Positions 51,823 through 62,700 of a DNA stretch of 64,000 nucleotides are shown piece after piece. The stretch's first letter is position 1. Every line of letters begins with the position of its first letter. The position numbers were made by a program, and so were the translations under genes. This stretch comes from Variovorax gossypii (lineage in GTDB: Bacteria > Pseudomonadota > Gammaproteobacteria > Burkholderiales > Burkholderiaceae_C), in assembly GCF_003965815.1 (NCBI RefSeq), contig NZ_RXOE01000002.1, forward strand, positions 620,001 through 684,000, read 5' to 3'. The notes under the pieces are model-generated. The model did not search any database. It saw only the letters and a list, made by a program, of their open reading frames with translations, and was not told the DNA's origin.

Positions 51823-52367
51823 GCGAAGGTCTCGGGTCCACGCTGCGCGCGCGCCTGGTCGCGCGCTACGTCGAACTGCGCGGCAAGCTCGAGCGCATCG
51901 TCGGCTCGCGCGACGATGCGGCCGACGCGATGCAGGAAACCTGGCTCAGGCTGACGACGATGAGCGACGGTGGCACGGTGAACAATGCCGATGCCTATCT
52001 GCTGCGCATGGCGGCGAACATCGCCACCGACCGCTACCGCCAGGACAATGTGCTGCTGGCGCGCGGGGAGCTGAGCGAACTGGTGCACATCGTCGACGAG
52101 GCCGGCGACCCCGAGCGGATTGCGGGCGCGCGCAGCGACGTCGAGGCGTTGAGCCACGTGCTGGCCCGCATGCCGGCGCGGCGCCGGGCGATCCTCGTGG
52201 CGGCGCGGGTCCATGGCGAACTCAACAGCGAGATCGCGCAATCGATGGGCGTGTCCCTGAGCACGGTCGAGAAGGAGCTGCGCGCGGCCCTGGAATACTG
52301 CAAGAAGCATCTGCCGGAGGTCGAGGCGGCCCAGCGCGGCCACTTCTCCGGTCCGAGAAAATACTGA
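51819..52367 (+). CDS. ECF sigma factor (VreI/FecI-like)
   Basis: A 182-residue extracytoplasmic-function sigma factor with region 2 (VGSRDDAADAMQETWLRL) and region 4 (MPARRRAILVAARVHGELN, then the HTH IAQSMGVSLSTVEKEL). FecI-type factors direct RNA polymerase to promoters of surface-signalling regulons. Its neighbours, an STN protein and a FecR protein, complete a signalling trio. It overlaps the STN gene by 4 bp and the FecR gene by 1 bp. Targets are probably in this island. Confidence 0.88.
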   Translation: MSEGLGSTLRARLVARYVELRGKLERIVGSRDDAADAMQETWLRLTTMSDGGTVNNADAYLLRMAANIATDRYRQDNVLLARGELSELVHIVDEAGDPERIAGARSDVEALSHVLARMPARRRAILVAARVHGELNSEIAQSMGVSLSTVEKELRAALEYCKKHLPEVEAAQRGHFSGPRKY

Positions 52368-53368
52368 TGAGTTTCGTCATGTCTTCCTTCGAACCCGAAT
52401 CCGGTGGCCTCGACCGCCAGGCGCAGGCCTGGTGGGTGCGACTGCATTCGGGCCAGGCCACCCGCGCCGATGCGGAGGCGTTCCGGCAATGGGCCACTCG
52501 CAGCGCCGCTCATGCGCAGGCCTGGCGCGAGGTCATGCGCGTCTGGTCGGCTCTCGATCCGCTGCTGGCAGAGGAGGCCGCGCGACAGGCTTCGCGCGCG
52601 CGGGGCTTTTCCTGGGCAAGCGTGTCGGAGTCCCTGCGTTCTCCCGGGCGCAGGGCTTTTCTCGGCGGCGCGGTCGCGGCTTCGGTGACGGCGGGCGTGC
52701 TCGCGGTCGATCCGCCCCTGGGGTTGTGGCCTTCGCTCGGCGACCTGAGCGCGGACTACCGCACCGCGACCGGCGAGCAGCGCCAGGTGTCGCTGGGCCA
52801 GAGCGTGAGCGTGCGCATGAACACGCAGACGCGCATCAACCGCATCGGTGGTGATGCAGCCAACCCGCGCGGCATGGAGCTGGTGGCCGGCGAGGCGGAG
52901 GTCGTCGCTTCCGGCGCGGGCGATTTCTTCGTGGAAACCGGCGGCGGTCGGTTGCAGGCGCGCACGGCGCGCTTCAACATCCGCCACACCGGCCCGCAGG
53001 TCTGCGTGACCTGCATCGACGGCCGCGTGACCGTGTCGGCCGGCGGAGAGCAGCGCGCGATCGAAGCGGGGCGGCAGGTGACGTACGACGGCAATGGCAT
53101 GCGCGAAGTGGTGCGCGCGGACATGGCCGGCGTCAGCAGCTGGCGCACCGGCACACTGTCCTTCGACAGCACGCCGCTGTCAGAGGTGATCGCCGAGATC
53201 AACCGCTATCGCCCGGGCAAGATCTTTCTGCGCAACGAGGAAATGGGCCGCACGCTGGTGCGGATGCAGGTGTCGCTGCGCAGCATCGACAACGCGCCCG
53301 TGATGATCCGTGAGCTCTACGGCGCCAGACTGCGCAACCTGCCCGGCGGCATCGTGGTGCTGAGCTGA
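52367..53368 (+). CDS. FecR-type anti-sigma factor (VreR-like)
   Basis: A 333-residue inner-membrane regulator. The N-terminal DUF4880 domain (about 15-70, WWVRLHSGQATRADAEAFRQW) would hold the sigma factor in the cytoplasm; a membrane helix (about 97-117, AFLGGAVAASVTAGVLA) leads to a periplasmic FecR domain (about 130-235) and a DUF4974/STN-like end. It would receive the signal from the STN protein and release the sigma factor. Start ATG 52367 overlaps the sigma stop (TGATG). Confidence 0.88.
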   Translation: MSFVMSSFEPESGGLDRQAQAWWVRLHSGQATRADAEAFRQWATRSAAHAQAWREVMRVWSALDPLLAEEAARQASRARGFSWASVSESLRSPGRRAFLGGAVAASVTAGVLAVDPPLGLWPSLGDLSADYRTATGEQRQVSLGQSVSVRMNTQTRINRIGGDAANPRGMELVAGEAEVVASGAGDFFVETGGGRLQARTARFNIRHTGPQVCVTCIDGRVTVSAGGEQRAIEAGRQVTYDGNGMREVVRADMAGVSSWRTGTLSFDSTPLSEVIAEINRYRPGKIFLRNEEMGRTLVRMQVSLRSIDNAPVMIRELYGARLRNLPGGIVVLS

Positions 53369-53423
53369 TGCCGCTCGCATCGAAATAATTTACGGGTTGC
53401 CTCGCGCAGGCTCGTCATGGGGT

Positions 53424-53795
53424 ATGGAACCGACGCCTCACGACGAACGACCGCGCAAGGCACGCAGTGACGATGCCTGCCTGAGCGAGGCATTCGACTG
53501 GATCGTTCGCCTGAACCGCCTTCGCATCAGCGAGACGGAGGTTCTCGCGCTGCAGGGCTGGTGCGCCCGCAGCGCGGCGCACGCCAGGGCCTGGCGCGAG
53601 GCGATGGCGCTGTGGCGCCTGCTGCTGCCCGCCGCTCGCGGCATCGCGCAGCGTTCGCGGCGCCGGGGCGCCGCCCGCCATCCCTCGATCGCGCGCGGCG
53701 CCGGCGATATCCGTATTTCCGATCGCGGCGCCGCAGCCGGCGCGGCGTCCGACCCCTCTTCATTGCAATTTCGCTCCAGGCAATCATGGTCTTGA
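53424..53795 (+). CDS. Orphan FecR N-domain-like protein
   Basis: A 123-residue protein whose residues about 14-72 (CLSEAFDWIVRLNRLRISET, then WCARSAAHARAWREAMALWRLL) match the DUF4880 N-terminal domain of FecR proteins, including the WCARSxAHAxAWR block seen in the full-length FecR just upstream. There is no membrane helix or periplasmic domain; the rest is Arg/Ala-rich. It overlaps the TpsA start by 10 bp. It may be a soluble anti-sigma or pro-sigma modulator, or a decayed duplicate. The ribosome site is weak. Confidence 0.6.
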   Translation: MEPTPHDERPRKARSDDACLSEAFDWIVRLNRLRISETEVLALQGWCARSAAHARAWREAMALWRLLLPAARGIAQRSRRRGAARHPSIARGAGDIRISDRGAAAGAASDPSSLQFRSRQSWS

Positions 53796-56700
53796 ATCCG
53801 CACGCATCCCGTTCGCGCCGTTCCGCAGCGGGGCGGCGCAGTTCGCCCGGTGGCGGTGAACAACTCCGTCCGACGCCGCTGGCACGCGCCGTGGCTCTGG
53901 CGCTCGCGACGACTGGTGTCCTGGGCACCGCGCAGGCTGCGCAAAGCCTCAGTCCCGCGTGGTTCGCGGCCAAGGGCGCGGCTCAGGCCGGCGCCGCGCA
54001 GACCGGCCGGCTGCCCAACGGCCAGCCGGCTTCCAGCCTCACGAACCCCGCGCAGCAGCAACAGCAGGCCAACGCGCAGCTGCGGCGTTCGATCGACAAC
54101 CTGAACATCGCCGCCCAGGCCATTGCCGCGCAGCAGGCGGCACAAGCCGCCGCGCGACAGGCGGCGCTCGCCGATCCGTCATCGGTTCCCGACGGCCTGG
54201 CCGAAGGCGGGCTGCGCGTGGACACCAACAGTCTGACCGCGGGCTGGCAGAGCGCCAATGCGCCGGTGCAGACGCCGCAGGCCGACGGTGGCGCGCATGT
54301 CGCCATTCGCCAGACCGGCGACCGGGCGATCCTGAACTGGGAGACCTTCAACGTCGGCAAGCGAACCACCGTGGAGTTCCAGCAGCAGGCCGACTGGGCC
54401 GTGCTCAACCGGGTGAACGATCCGAAGGCGCGGCCGTCGCAGATCCAGGGAAGCATCAAGGCCGACGGCACGGTGCTCATCGCCAACCGCAACGGCATCG
54501 TCTTCAGCGGCAGCAGCCAGGTCGACACGCGAAGCCTGGTGGCGGCCGCGGCCAGCATCGCCGACGAGCAGTTCAGGAACCGGGGCATCCACAGCGCCAC
54601 GACGAGCAGCGGCTACACGCCCAGCTTCACCGACGCGGCGGGCTCGGTGAAGGTCGAGGCCGGCGCGCAGATATCGACCACCGCCCCCACCACGGTCAAG
54701 CAGGGCGGCGGCTACGTGCTGCTGCTGGGCAAGGAAGTGGCGAACGCGGGCACCATCACCACGCCTCGCGGGCAGGTCCAGATGGCCGCCGGCGACTTCT
54801 TCATCGTGCGTCCCGGACAGGGCACGGCGGCGAACCAGCACTCCACCACGCGCGGCAACGAAGTGGCGCCAGGCTTCAATGCCGACAGCACGGCCGGCCG
54901 CGTGATCAACACCGGCCTGCTGCAGGCGCCCGAGGGCGACGTCACGCTGGCCGGGCGCAAGGTCGTGCAGGACGGCGTGGCGCTGGCCACCACCACTGTC
55001 GACAAGCGCGGCACCATCCACCTGCTGGCTTCGGCGAGCGATGCGCAAAGCAGCGTGACCGTCACGCAGCGGGCGCTGAACGCGGTGCTGCTCGACGACC
55101 GCAACGGGCGCACGGCGCTCGACAGCCAGCGCGATGCGCTGATCCTCGAGTCCGCGAAGCAGAACGTCGTGCGCAGCCAGCTGGCGCAGGGCGCGTTCGA
55201 CAACCTCTCGCGCCAGGACGATCGTCAGGACCTTTCGCGCATCGAGATCGTCTCGGGTGGCCGCGTGCTGTTCGAGGGCGATTCCATGACGCTGGCCACC
55301 GGCGGGCAACTGGCCGTGAGCGCGGGCCGCACCGCGGGACGCAGCACGGTGGCCGACGGCGCACGCCTCGACGTTTCGGGCGCGATGGGCGTGCAGGTGG
55401 CCATGGCCTCCAACAACGTGCAGATCAACATCCAGGGCAACGAGCAGCGCGATGCGCCGCTCAACCGCGACACCTCGATGCTGAACAACGCCAATGTATG
55501 GATCGACCGGCGCAAGCTGCTGCGCGTGGCCGCGGGCACCGGCGGCTACGAGGGCGAGCGCTGGTATACGCCGGGCGGCCTGCTCGAGGTCGGCGGCTAC
55601 CTGGGTCTGCAAGGGCACGGCGTCGGCGAATGGGCTGCGCAGGGCGGCAGCGTGAGCTTCACGGGCGCCGAGCTCGTCACGCAGGCCGGCTCCAGCATCA
55701 ACCTTTCGGGTGGCACGCTGGCGGTGCAGACCGGCACGATGCGCCAGAGCTGGCTCAAGGGGCCCGACGGCCGGCTGTACGAAGTCTCGAGCGCGCCGGC
55801 CGACATTGCCTACACCGGCCTCTACAGGGGCTTCGAGGACGAGCACAAGCGCTGGGGCGAAAAGACCACCGGCTACTTCTACAACCCACTGATCGGGCCG
55901 CAGCAGCGGCTGGAGAACGGCTACACGGTAGGACGCGACGCGGGCCGGCTGACGGTGGCCACGGGTACCGCGGTGCTCGAGGGCGGCGTCACCTCCGAAG
56001 CCTTCCAAGGGCCGCGCCAGGTCGAGCGCCGGGACGCGAGCCTCGACGGCTACGCCCAGTCGCACAACTCGGCGGCGCAGGCCGCGCAGTTGATCCTCGG
56101 CAACTACACGACAGGCTACAACGGCGATGCGAAGGCAGGCCCCGTCGGCATCTTCCACAACCTCGCGCCCGTGGCCAGCCGCATCACCTTCGGCCATTCG
56201 CGACCCGATCTCGGAGCAGACCTGACGCCCGACGGCGTGCTGCCCCAGGAACGAAGGGATACGCTGTACGTCGACAGCGAGCGCCTGAATGGCTTCGGCC
56301 TCGGCACCATCACCGCGCTGGCCGGCAGGAGCGTGACGGTCGACGGCGAACTCTCGGTGAAGCCCGGCGGCGGCATCGCGCTCCACGCGACCCAGGTCTC
56401 GGTCAATGCCGGTCTCACCGCGCGCGGCGGCTCGATCATGCTGGGCAATGTGCTGAACTCGGTGAGCAGCACGGGGGCACCGGTCGAAGGGCCGCTGCCC
56501 CTGGCTGCCGACACGCCGGTCGAGGTGGTGATTGCCAAGGGGGCGAAGATCGATGCGCGCGGGCTGTGGAGCAACCTGCAACTCGATCCGGAAAACACTG
56601 GCGGCCTGGCGTATCTCGATGGCGGCAGCGTGAACATCCGCGGCTCGGGCTCGGTGAAGCTGGAGAGCGGCACGCTGATCGACGTGTCTTCCGGCGGTGC

Positions 56701-59700
56701 GGTGCTGGCCAACGGCAAGACGCGTGGCGGCCGGGGTGGTGACGTGACGCTCTGGGCGGACATGCTGCCGCCGGCGGATGCCTCGACGCATGGCTTGCTG
56801 ACCCTCGACGGCGACGTGCGCGGGTATGGCGTCAATGGCGGCGGCACGCTCAGGATCGCGTCCGGCACCGGTATTGCCGTGGGCGGCAAGGTGCCGGGCA
56901 TCGGTGGAACGCTGGGTGCTGGCGAGGTGGCGCCAACCGACCTGATCCTGCTGCAGGACTACCAGGTGAGGGCCGGCGACCTCCTGCCGGTGGACTACAG
57001 CTACGAGCGTTCGCGAGCCCTGCCCGGAGAGGCCGTGGGCACGCCTCCGCGTTTCGACGCCGGCGCGAATTCCGTCGTTCTCGCGGCGGACTGGAAGCTG
57101 CCCTTTGCCGAAGGCGGGCTCCTGACCTACAGCGTGACCGCCATCGTCAATGGCGCCACCAGGACCTTCAGGGCCGACCACAAGGGCGATCCCCGGGGAA
57201 CGGAGACGGTGCCGGCGGGCGCGAGGGTGATCGGCATCAGCGGCGCTGCAGCCAACAGTTTCCCCATCAGCTACGTCGTGCCGGCGAACGTCTTCCCGAA
57301 CGGCTTTTCCATCACGCCGGAGACGCTGACGATCGCCGCGGGGAACAAGGCCCCGGCCGATTTCACGATTGCCAGCGGCGCAAGGGTGGCCGCGGGTTCG
57401 GCGTTCCGGCAGGCGGTGAGTGTCGGAGCCGGCACCTCGGTCGGCCCGGCTGTTTTCCAGTCGGGCTTTGCCCGCTACGACGTCAATGGCCACATGGGTG
57501 TCGTCGTCGCGGACAACGCGAGGCTCGACGTGCGGATGCCGGTCTACCGGTTTCCGGATGCATCGAGGGGTGCAGCCACGGGCAGCGATCCCGCCGGTGC
57601 GCTGGAGCTCTGGACACCGCCGCTCTGGACCGAAGACCCGGTGCGGGGAGTGCTTACCCAACGCGGCGGCGCAAGCCTGACGCTGCAATCGGCGGGCACT
57701 TCCGGCGCGAACGGACCGATCGATGTCCGCCCGGGTGCGACGATCGCCGTCGATCCCGGCCAGTCGATCGCGCTGCGAGGCCGCAACATCACGGTCGAAG
57801 GAGCGCTCAGCGCACCGGGAGGCACGATCGCCATCGCGGGCGAGGGTACCTTCAGCAATCCCGGCCTGGTCTGGATCGGCGACCGTGCCGTGCTCGACGT
57901 TTCGGCGCGCGCGGCCACGGCGCGTGACGTGCTCGGCCGGACCTATGGTCGCGTCGCCGACGGCGGCACCATCAGCATCGGCGGTGGGCTGGATTGGGAA
58001 GACTCCGGCATGGCCGATACGCCCGACGCATTCGTCGTCGTGCGAGGTGGCGCTTTGCTCGATGCCTCGGGCGCCAGCGCGGCGCTGGACTCCGCGGGAC
58101 AGGCCACGACGGTGGCGAGCAACGGTGGCTCGATCATCCTCAAGTCCAGCCAGGGCCTGTACCTGGATGGCACGATGCGCGCCGCGGCCGGCGGAACCGG
58201 GGCCGCGGGCGGCACGCTCGCGCTGGCTCTCGAGTCGGTCGCCTACCCGAGGGACACCATCAAGGGCGACGTGCTGCGGCATCGCGAACTGGTGCTCGCG
58301 CAGGCGCAGGGCGACAGCCCTCTGGCCGCGGCCTCGACCATGGCCGACGCGAAGAAGGCGCTGCTGACCGGCACGGCGCGCATCGGCGTGGACCGGATCG
58401 AGGCGGGCGGCTTCGACAATCTCTCCGTGCTCGTCCATGGCCCGCTGAGCTTCGACGGCGACGTGGCGCTGCGCATGGGCCAGAGCCTGCGCCTGTACGC
58501 GGGCACCCTCGCGCTCGGCGAGAACGCCGCCGCCGGCACGAAGGTGTCGCTGTCCGCGCCCTATGTGCGCCTGGCCGGCGTGACGCGCACGGCCCCGGAC
58601 GGAACCATACTGCCGGCAGCCAACTGGGCCGACGGTCCTTCGCGGCAGCCGCGCACGGGTGCTTTATCGGTGGCGGGCGGCCTGGTCGACGTGCGCGACC
58701 GCGTCGGGTTCGGCTCCCATGCCGATGTCAATCTGCGCACCTCGAGCTACACGGTGGACCGGCGCGGGTTCGACGCCGTCGACATCGCCAGCCGGGGCGA
58801 CATCCGTCTCCTGGGAGGAAAGGCAAGCGGCAGCGTCACCGAGCTGGCGGCCCCGGGGAACCTGACCCTCACCGCAGGGCAGATCTACCCGGCCACGGGC
58901 GCACGCGCGCAGATCGCGGCGGGTGTCCAGAGGGCTGATCCGCTCACGAGCCAGGGCGGGGAATATGTTCCCGGGACGGTTCTTTCCATCCGTCGCAACG
59001 CAGAGGGCGAAGTCGCGATGCCCTATTCGGCCTTCGGCAGCCTCAGCCTGGGCGCCGAGACCATCGAGCAGGGCGGCATCGTGCGGGCACCCCTGGGCCT
59101 GCTCGTGCTGGGAGGGGCGGAAAACTCCGCGACGACGACGAACCGGGTCGTGCTGCTTCCGGGCAGCATCACCTCGACGAGCGGCGAGGGGCTCTCCATG
59201 CCCTACGGCGGCACCGTCGATGGCCTGAGCTATCTCTACAACGGTTCGCCTGTGACGCTGCAAAGCCTTGCCGCGGCGCTGCGCGGTGTCCAGTTGAAGG
59301 CCAGCCACGTGGAAGCCCAGGCCGGCTCGGTGCTCGACCTGTCGGGCGGCGGCACGCTCCTGGGCGCCGGGTTCACGGCCGGGCGCGGCGGCTCTGTCGA
59401 CGTGCTGCGGACCCCGCTGGCCAACGCCAATCCCGCCAATCGCTACAGCAGCGCCGGCAATGTCGTCTATGCGATCGTGCCCGGGAGCGCGGCGCGCTAC
59501 GCGCCGGTCGCGCCGGAAGCGGGCTACGGCACGCCGGGGGTCGGCCAGCAGGTCACCGTGCCCGCGGGCGTTCCCGGCCTGCCCGCCGGCACCTACACGC
59601 TGATGCCCTCCAGCTATGCCTTGCTGCCCGGTGCGTTCCGGGTGGAGATCGGCACCACCGACCGCGCCGCAGTGCCGGCCTCGGGTGTCGCGAACATCGG

Positions 59701-62700
59701 CAATGGCTCCTACGTCGCATCCGGCTACCTCGGCGTTGCCGACACCGCGATCCGCGACGCACTGCCGCACCGGCTCGTCGTCACGCCCGGCACAAAGGTG
59801 CGCAGCTATTCCGGCTACAACGAGACGGACTACAACGCCTTCGTGCTGTCGGATGCGGCGCGGCGCGGCTTCCTGCGCGCGATGCTCACTTCCGATGCGG
59901 GCAAGCTCGACGTCTTCCTGTCCAGGCCTGCGAAATCGGACACGGAACGTACCGCGCTCGAGTTCGACGGTGAACTGCGCATCGCCCCGCAGGCCGGCGC
60001 GAAAGGCTTCGGCGGGACAGTGAATGTGCGCAACGTGCGCGAAGTCCTGGCCACCGGGCAGAGCGCGACCGAAGGCCTGCAGGGGGCATCCGTTCATGCG
60101 GACGAACTGAACAGACTCAATGCGCCGCGGCTGGTGCTCAACGGCGACATCGGCTTCACCTACGGCGCACGCGGCGGCATCGCCGACATCGCCGGCAGTG
60201 GCAGCCTGGTCGTGCGCAGCGGCGCGCATCTGTCGGCAGGGGACCTGATCCTTGCAAGCGGTCCGGCCTTTGCCGGCGACGTATCCATCGTCGTCGAGCC
60301 GGGCGCTTCTCTCAGCACGATCGGCCGCGGCGCGCAGGGCTTCGATTCCAGCGCGGGCTACCTCTTCACCGGCAACGGTGTGCTGGCCCTGTCCAACGGC
60401 TGGATGAACCTGCAGCTGCGGCCGCAGGCGTCGGCAGCGACACGTCCGGTGACGATCGACGTCGGCAGTTGCGTGAGCGCCGCCTGCAGCAACGGTACCG
60501 CGCAACTGGTGTCCGAAGGCACGCTGGCCATCGCCACCGACGGTGCGCTGACCTTGAATCGCAACGTCTCCTACGGCACGCGCAATCTTTCGCTGGCAGT
60601 CGCCACGGTCAATCTGGGCGAGGACGCGAGCCTTGCCGCCGCCGGTGCCGCCGGGCGACTGCCGCGCGGCCTGGCGCTCAGCCAGGGCCGGCTCGACGAA
60701 TTGCTGGCCGGCAACACGGCCACCGGAGCGCCCGCCCTGGAGACCCTGAGCCTCTATGCGCGCGATGCGGTGAACATCCATGGCACGGTCGGCTTCGACG
60801 CGTCCAGGCTGAATCGACTGGTGCTCGGTACACCCGCGATCTACGGCTATGGCACGGCAGGCGACGTTGCAACGATCCGCGCAGGCGAATTCGTCTGGAC
60901 GGGTTCGCAGGCCGTGCCGGGCGCTGCCATGGCCGCGGCGCTGGGCGACGGCACGCTGGACATCGCCGCCAGGCGCATCGTGCTGGGCTACGGTCCCTAC
61001 ACGCAGCCGGACAACACAGCGACCGACGCGCGGCTCGCGCTGGGGTTCGCCGACGTGAAGCTCAGCGCTACCGAACGCGTCACTTCCGCAGGCAAGAGCA
61101 CGCTGTCGGTGTATCACCGGCAGGGCGAATACCAGCCGGGCGAGGGCTTCGCGCACGAAGGCGGGAACCTGTCGATCGTCACGCCGCTGCTCACAGGGCA
61201 GGCAGGCTCGACGACGAAGATCACCGCCGGCGGCGCCATCGCCGTGACTGCGCCCGAAGGCGCCGCAGCGGCAACCCCGGACGACGCGCTCGGAGCGACC
61301 CTGGAGCTCAGGGGGCGCAGCATCGGCGTGGACGGCCGCATCGTGCTGCCCTCGGGCCGGCTGGTGCTGGCGGCGACGGACGACGTCGTGCTCGGCGCAG
61401 GATCGCGCATCGACCTGGGCGGTCGGAAGGTCTCGCTGTTCGACGTCGACAAGTACAGTTGGGGCGGCGACCTCGTGCTGTCCAGCAGCGCGGGCAACAT
61501 CACCCAGGCGGCGGGTTCCGTCATCGATGTCTCCGCGCGCAACAACCGGGGCGGCACGGTCGAAGCCACCGCGATCGCAGCGGGTGCCGGCCGCGTCGAA
61601 CTGGCCGGCGCGTTGCTCGGAAGCAGCAGCGGCAGCTACGACGCCGGCGGCACGGTCGTGCCCTACGACGCAGCCGAACTCACGGTGCGGGCGCAGACCC
61701 TGGGCGACTTCGCGGGCCTGAACAGCCGGCTCAACGAAGGTGGTGTGTTCGGTGCCCGCCGCTTCCAGATCAAGCAGGGCGACCTGACCGTGGGCGACGG
61801 GGTGAAGGCCCGCGAGGTGGCGATCACGCTCGACGGCGGCAGCCTTACGGTCGACGGTCGCATCGACGCGAGCGGCTACCAGGTCGGCACGATCCGGCTC
61901 GCGGCCAGGGGCGACCTGCGCGTCAACGGCATGCTCGACGCGCACGGCACGGGCCTGCGCGTGGACAGCCGCGGCAAGATCATCGACAGCCCGAACCGGG
62001 CCGTCGTCGATCTCACCAGCAGCGAAGGCATGCTCACGCTGGGCAGCGGTGCCCGCATCGACCTGCGCGTCGGCACCGACGTGCCCGTGGGCACGAAGCC
62101 GGGTCAGAACGACGGCAAGGCGCGCGGCACGCTGGATCTGAATGCTCCGCGTGTCGGCAGCAACGATGTCGCGGTCACCGTCGATGGCGCTCCCGTCATC
62201 CAGGGGGCGAAGACCGTCGCGGTCAACGCCTTCCGCCGCTACGACGACGCGCCGCTGGCCGACCTGCCCGATGTGTCGGGCTACCGGCCGCAGCTCGTCA
62301 CGCAGGGCATGCTCGATCGCATCGACGGCGACAGCGTGGCCTTCGTCAATTCGGCGCTGGGCAACTCGGCCCTGGGCAGCCGGCTCGCGGGCCTGGGCAA
62401 CTACCACCTGCGCCCCGGCGTGGAGATCGTGAGCAACAGCACGACCAACCCGCACGGCGATCTCACGGTATCCGGCGACCTGGACCTGTCGGGCTATCGC
62501 TATGGTCCGAATGCGAACCGCATCGATCCGGCGCGGCGCGGCTTCGGCGAGCCGGGCCGGCTGGTGATCCGCGCCGCGGGCAACCTGAACATCCACGGCA
62601 GCATCAACGACGGCTTCGCGCCGCCCGCGGCCACGCCCGACGACAGCGGCTGGGTGTTGACGGAGGCGCGCAGTTCGAGTGGGGGTGCAGGTACGCCATT

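Noticed and set aside
54179..58438. 1419-codon minus-strand open frame
   Set aside because: Same reason: an antisense shadow of the tpsA coding sequence.
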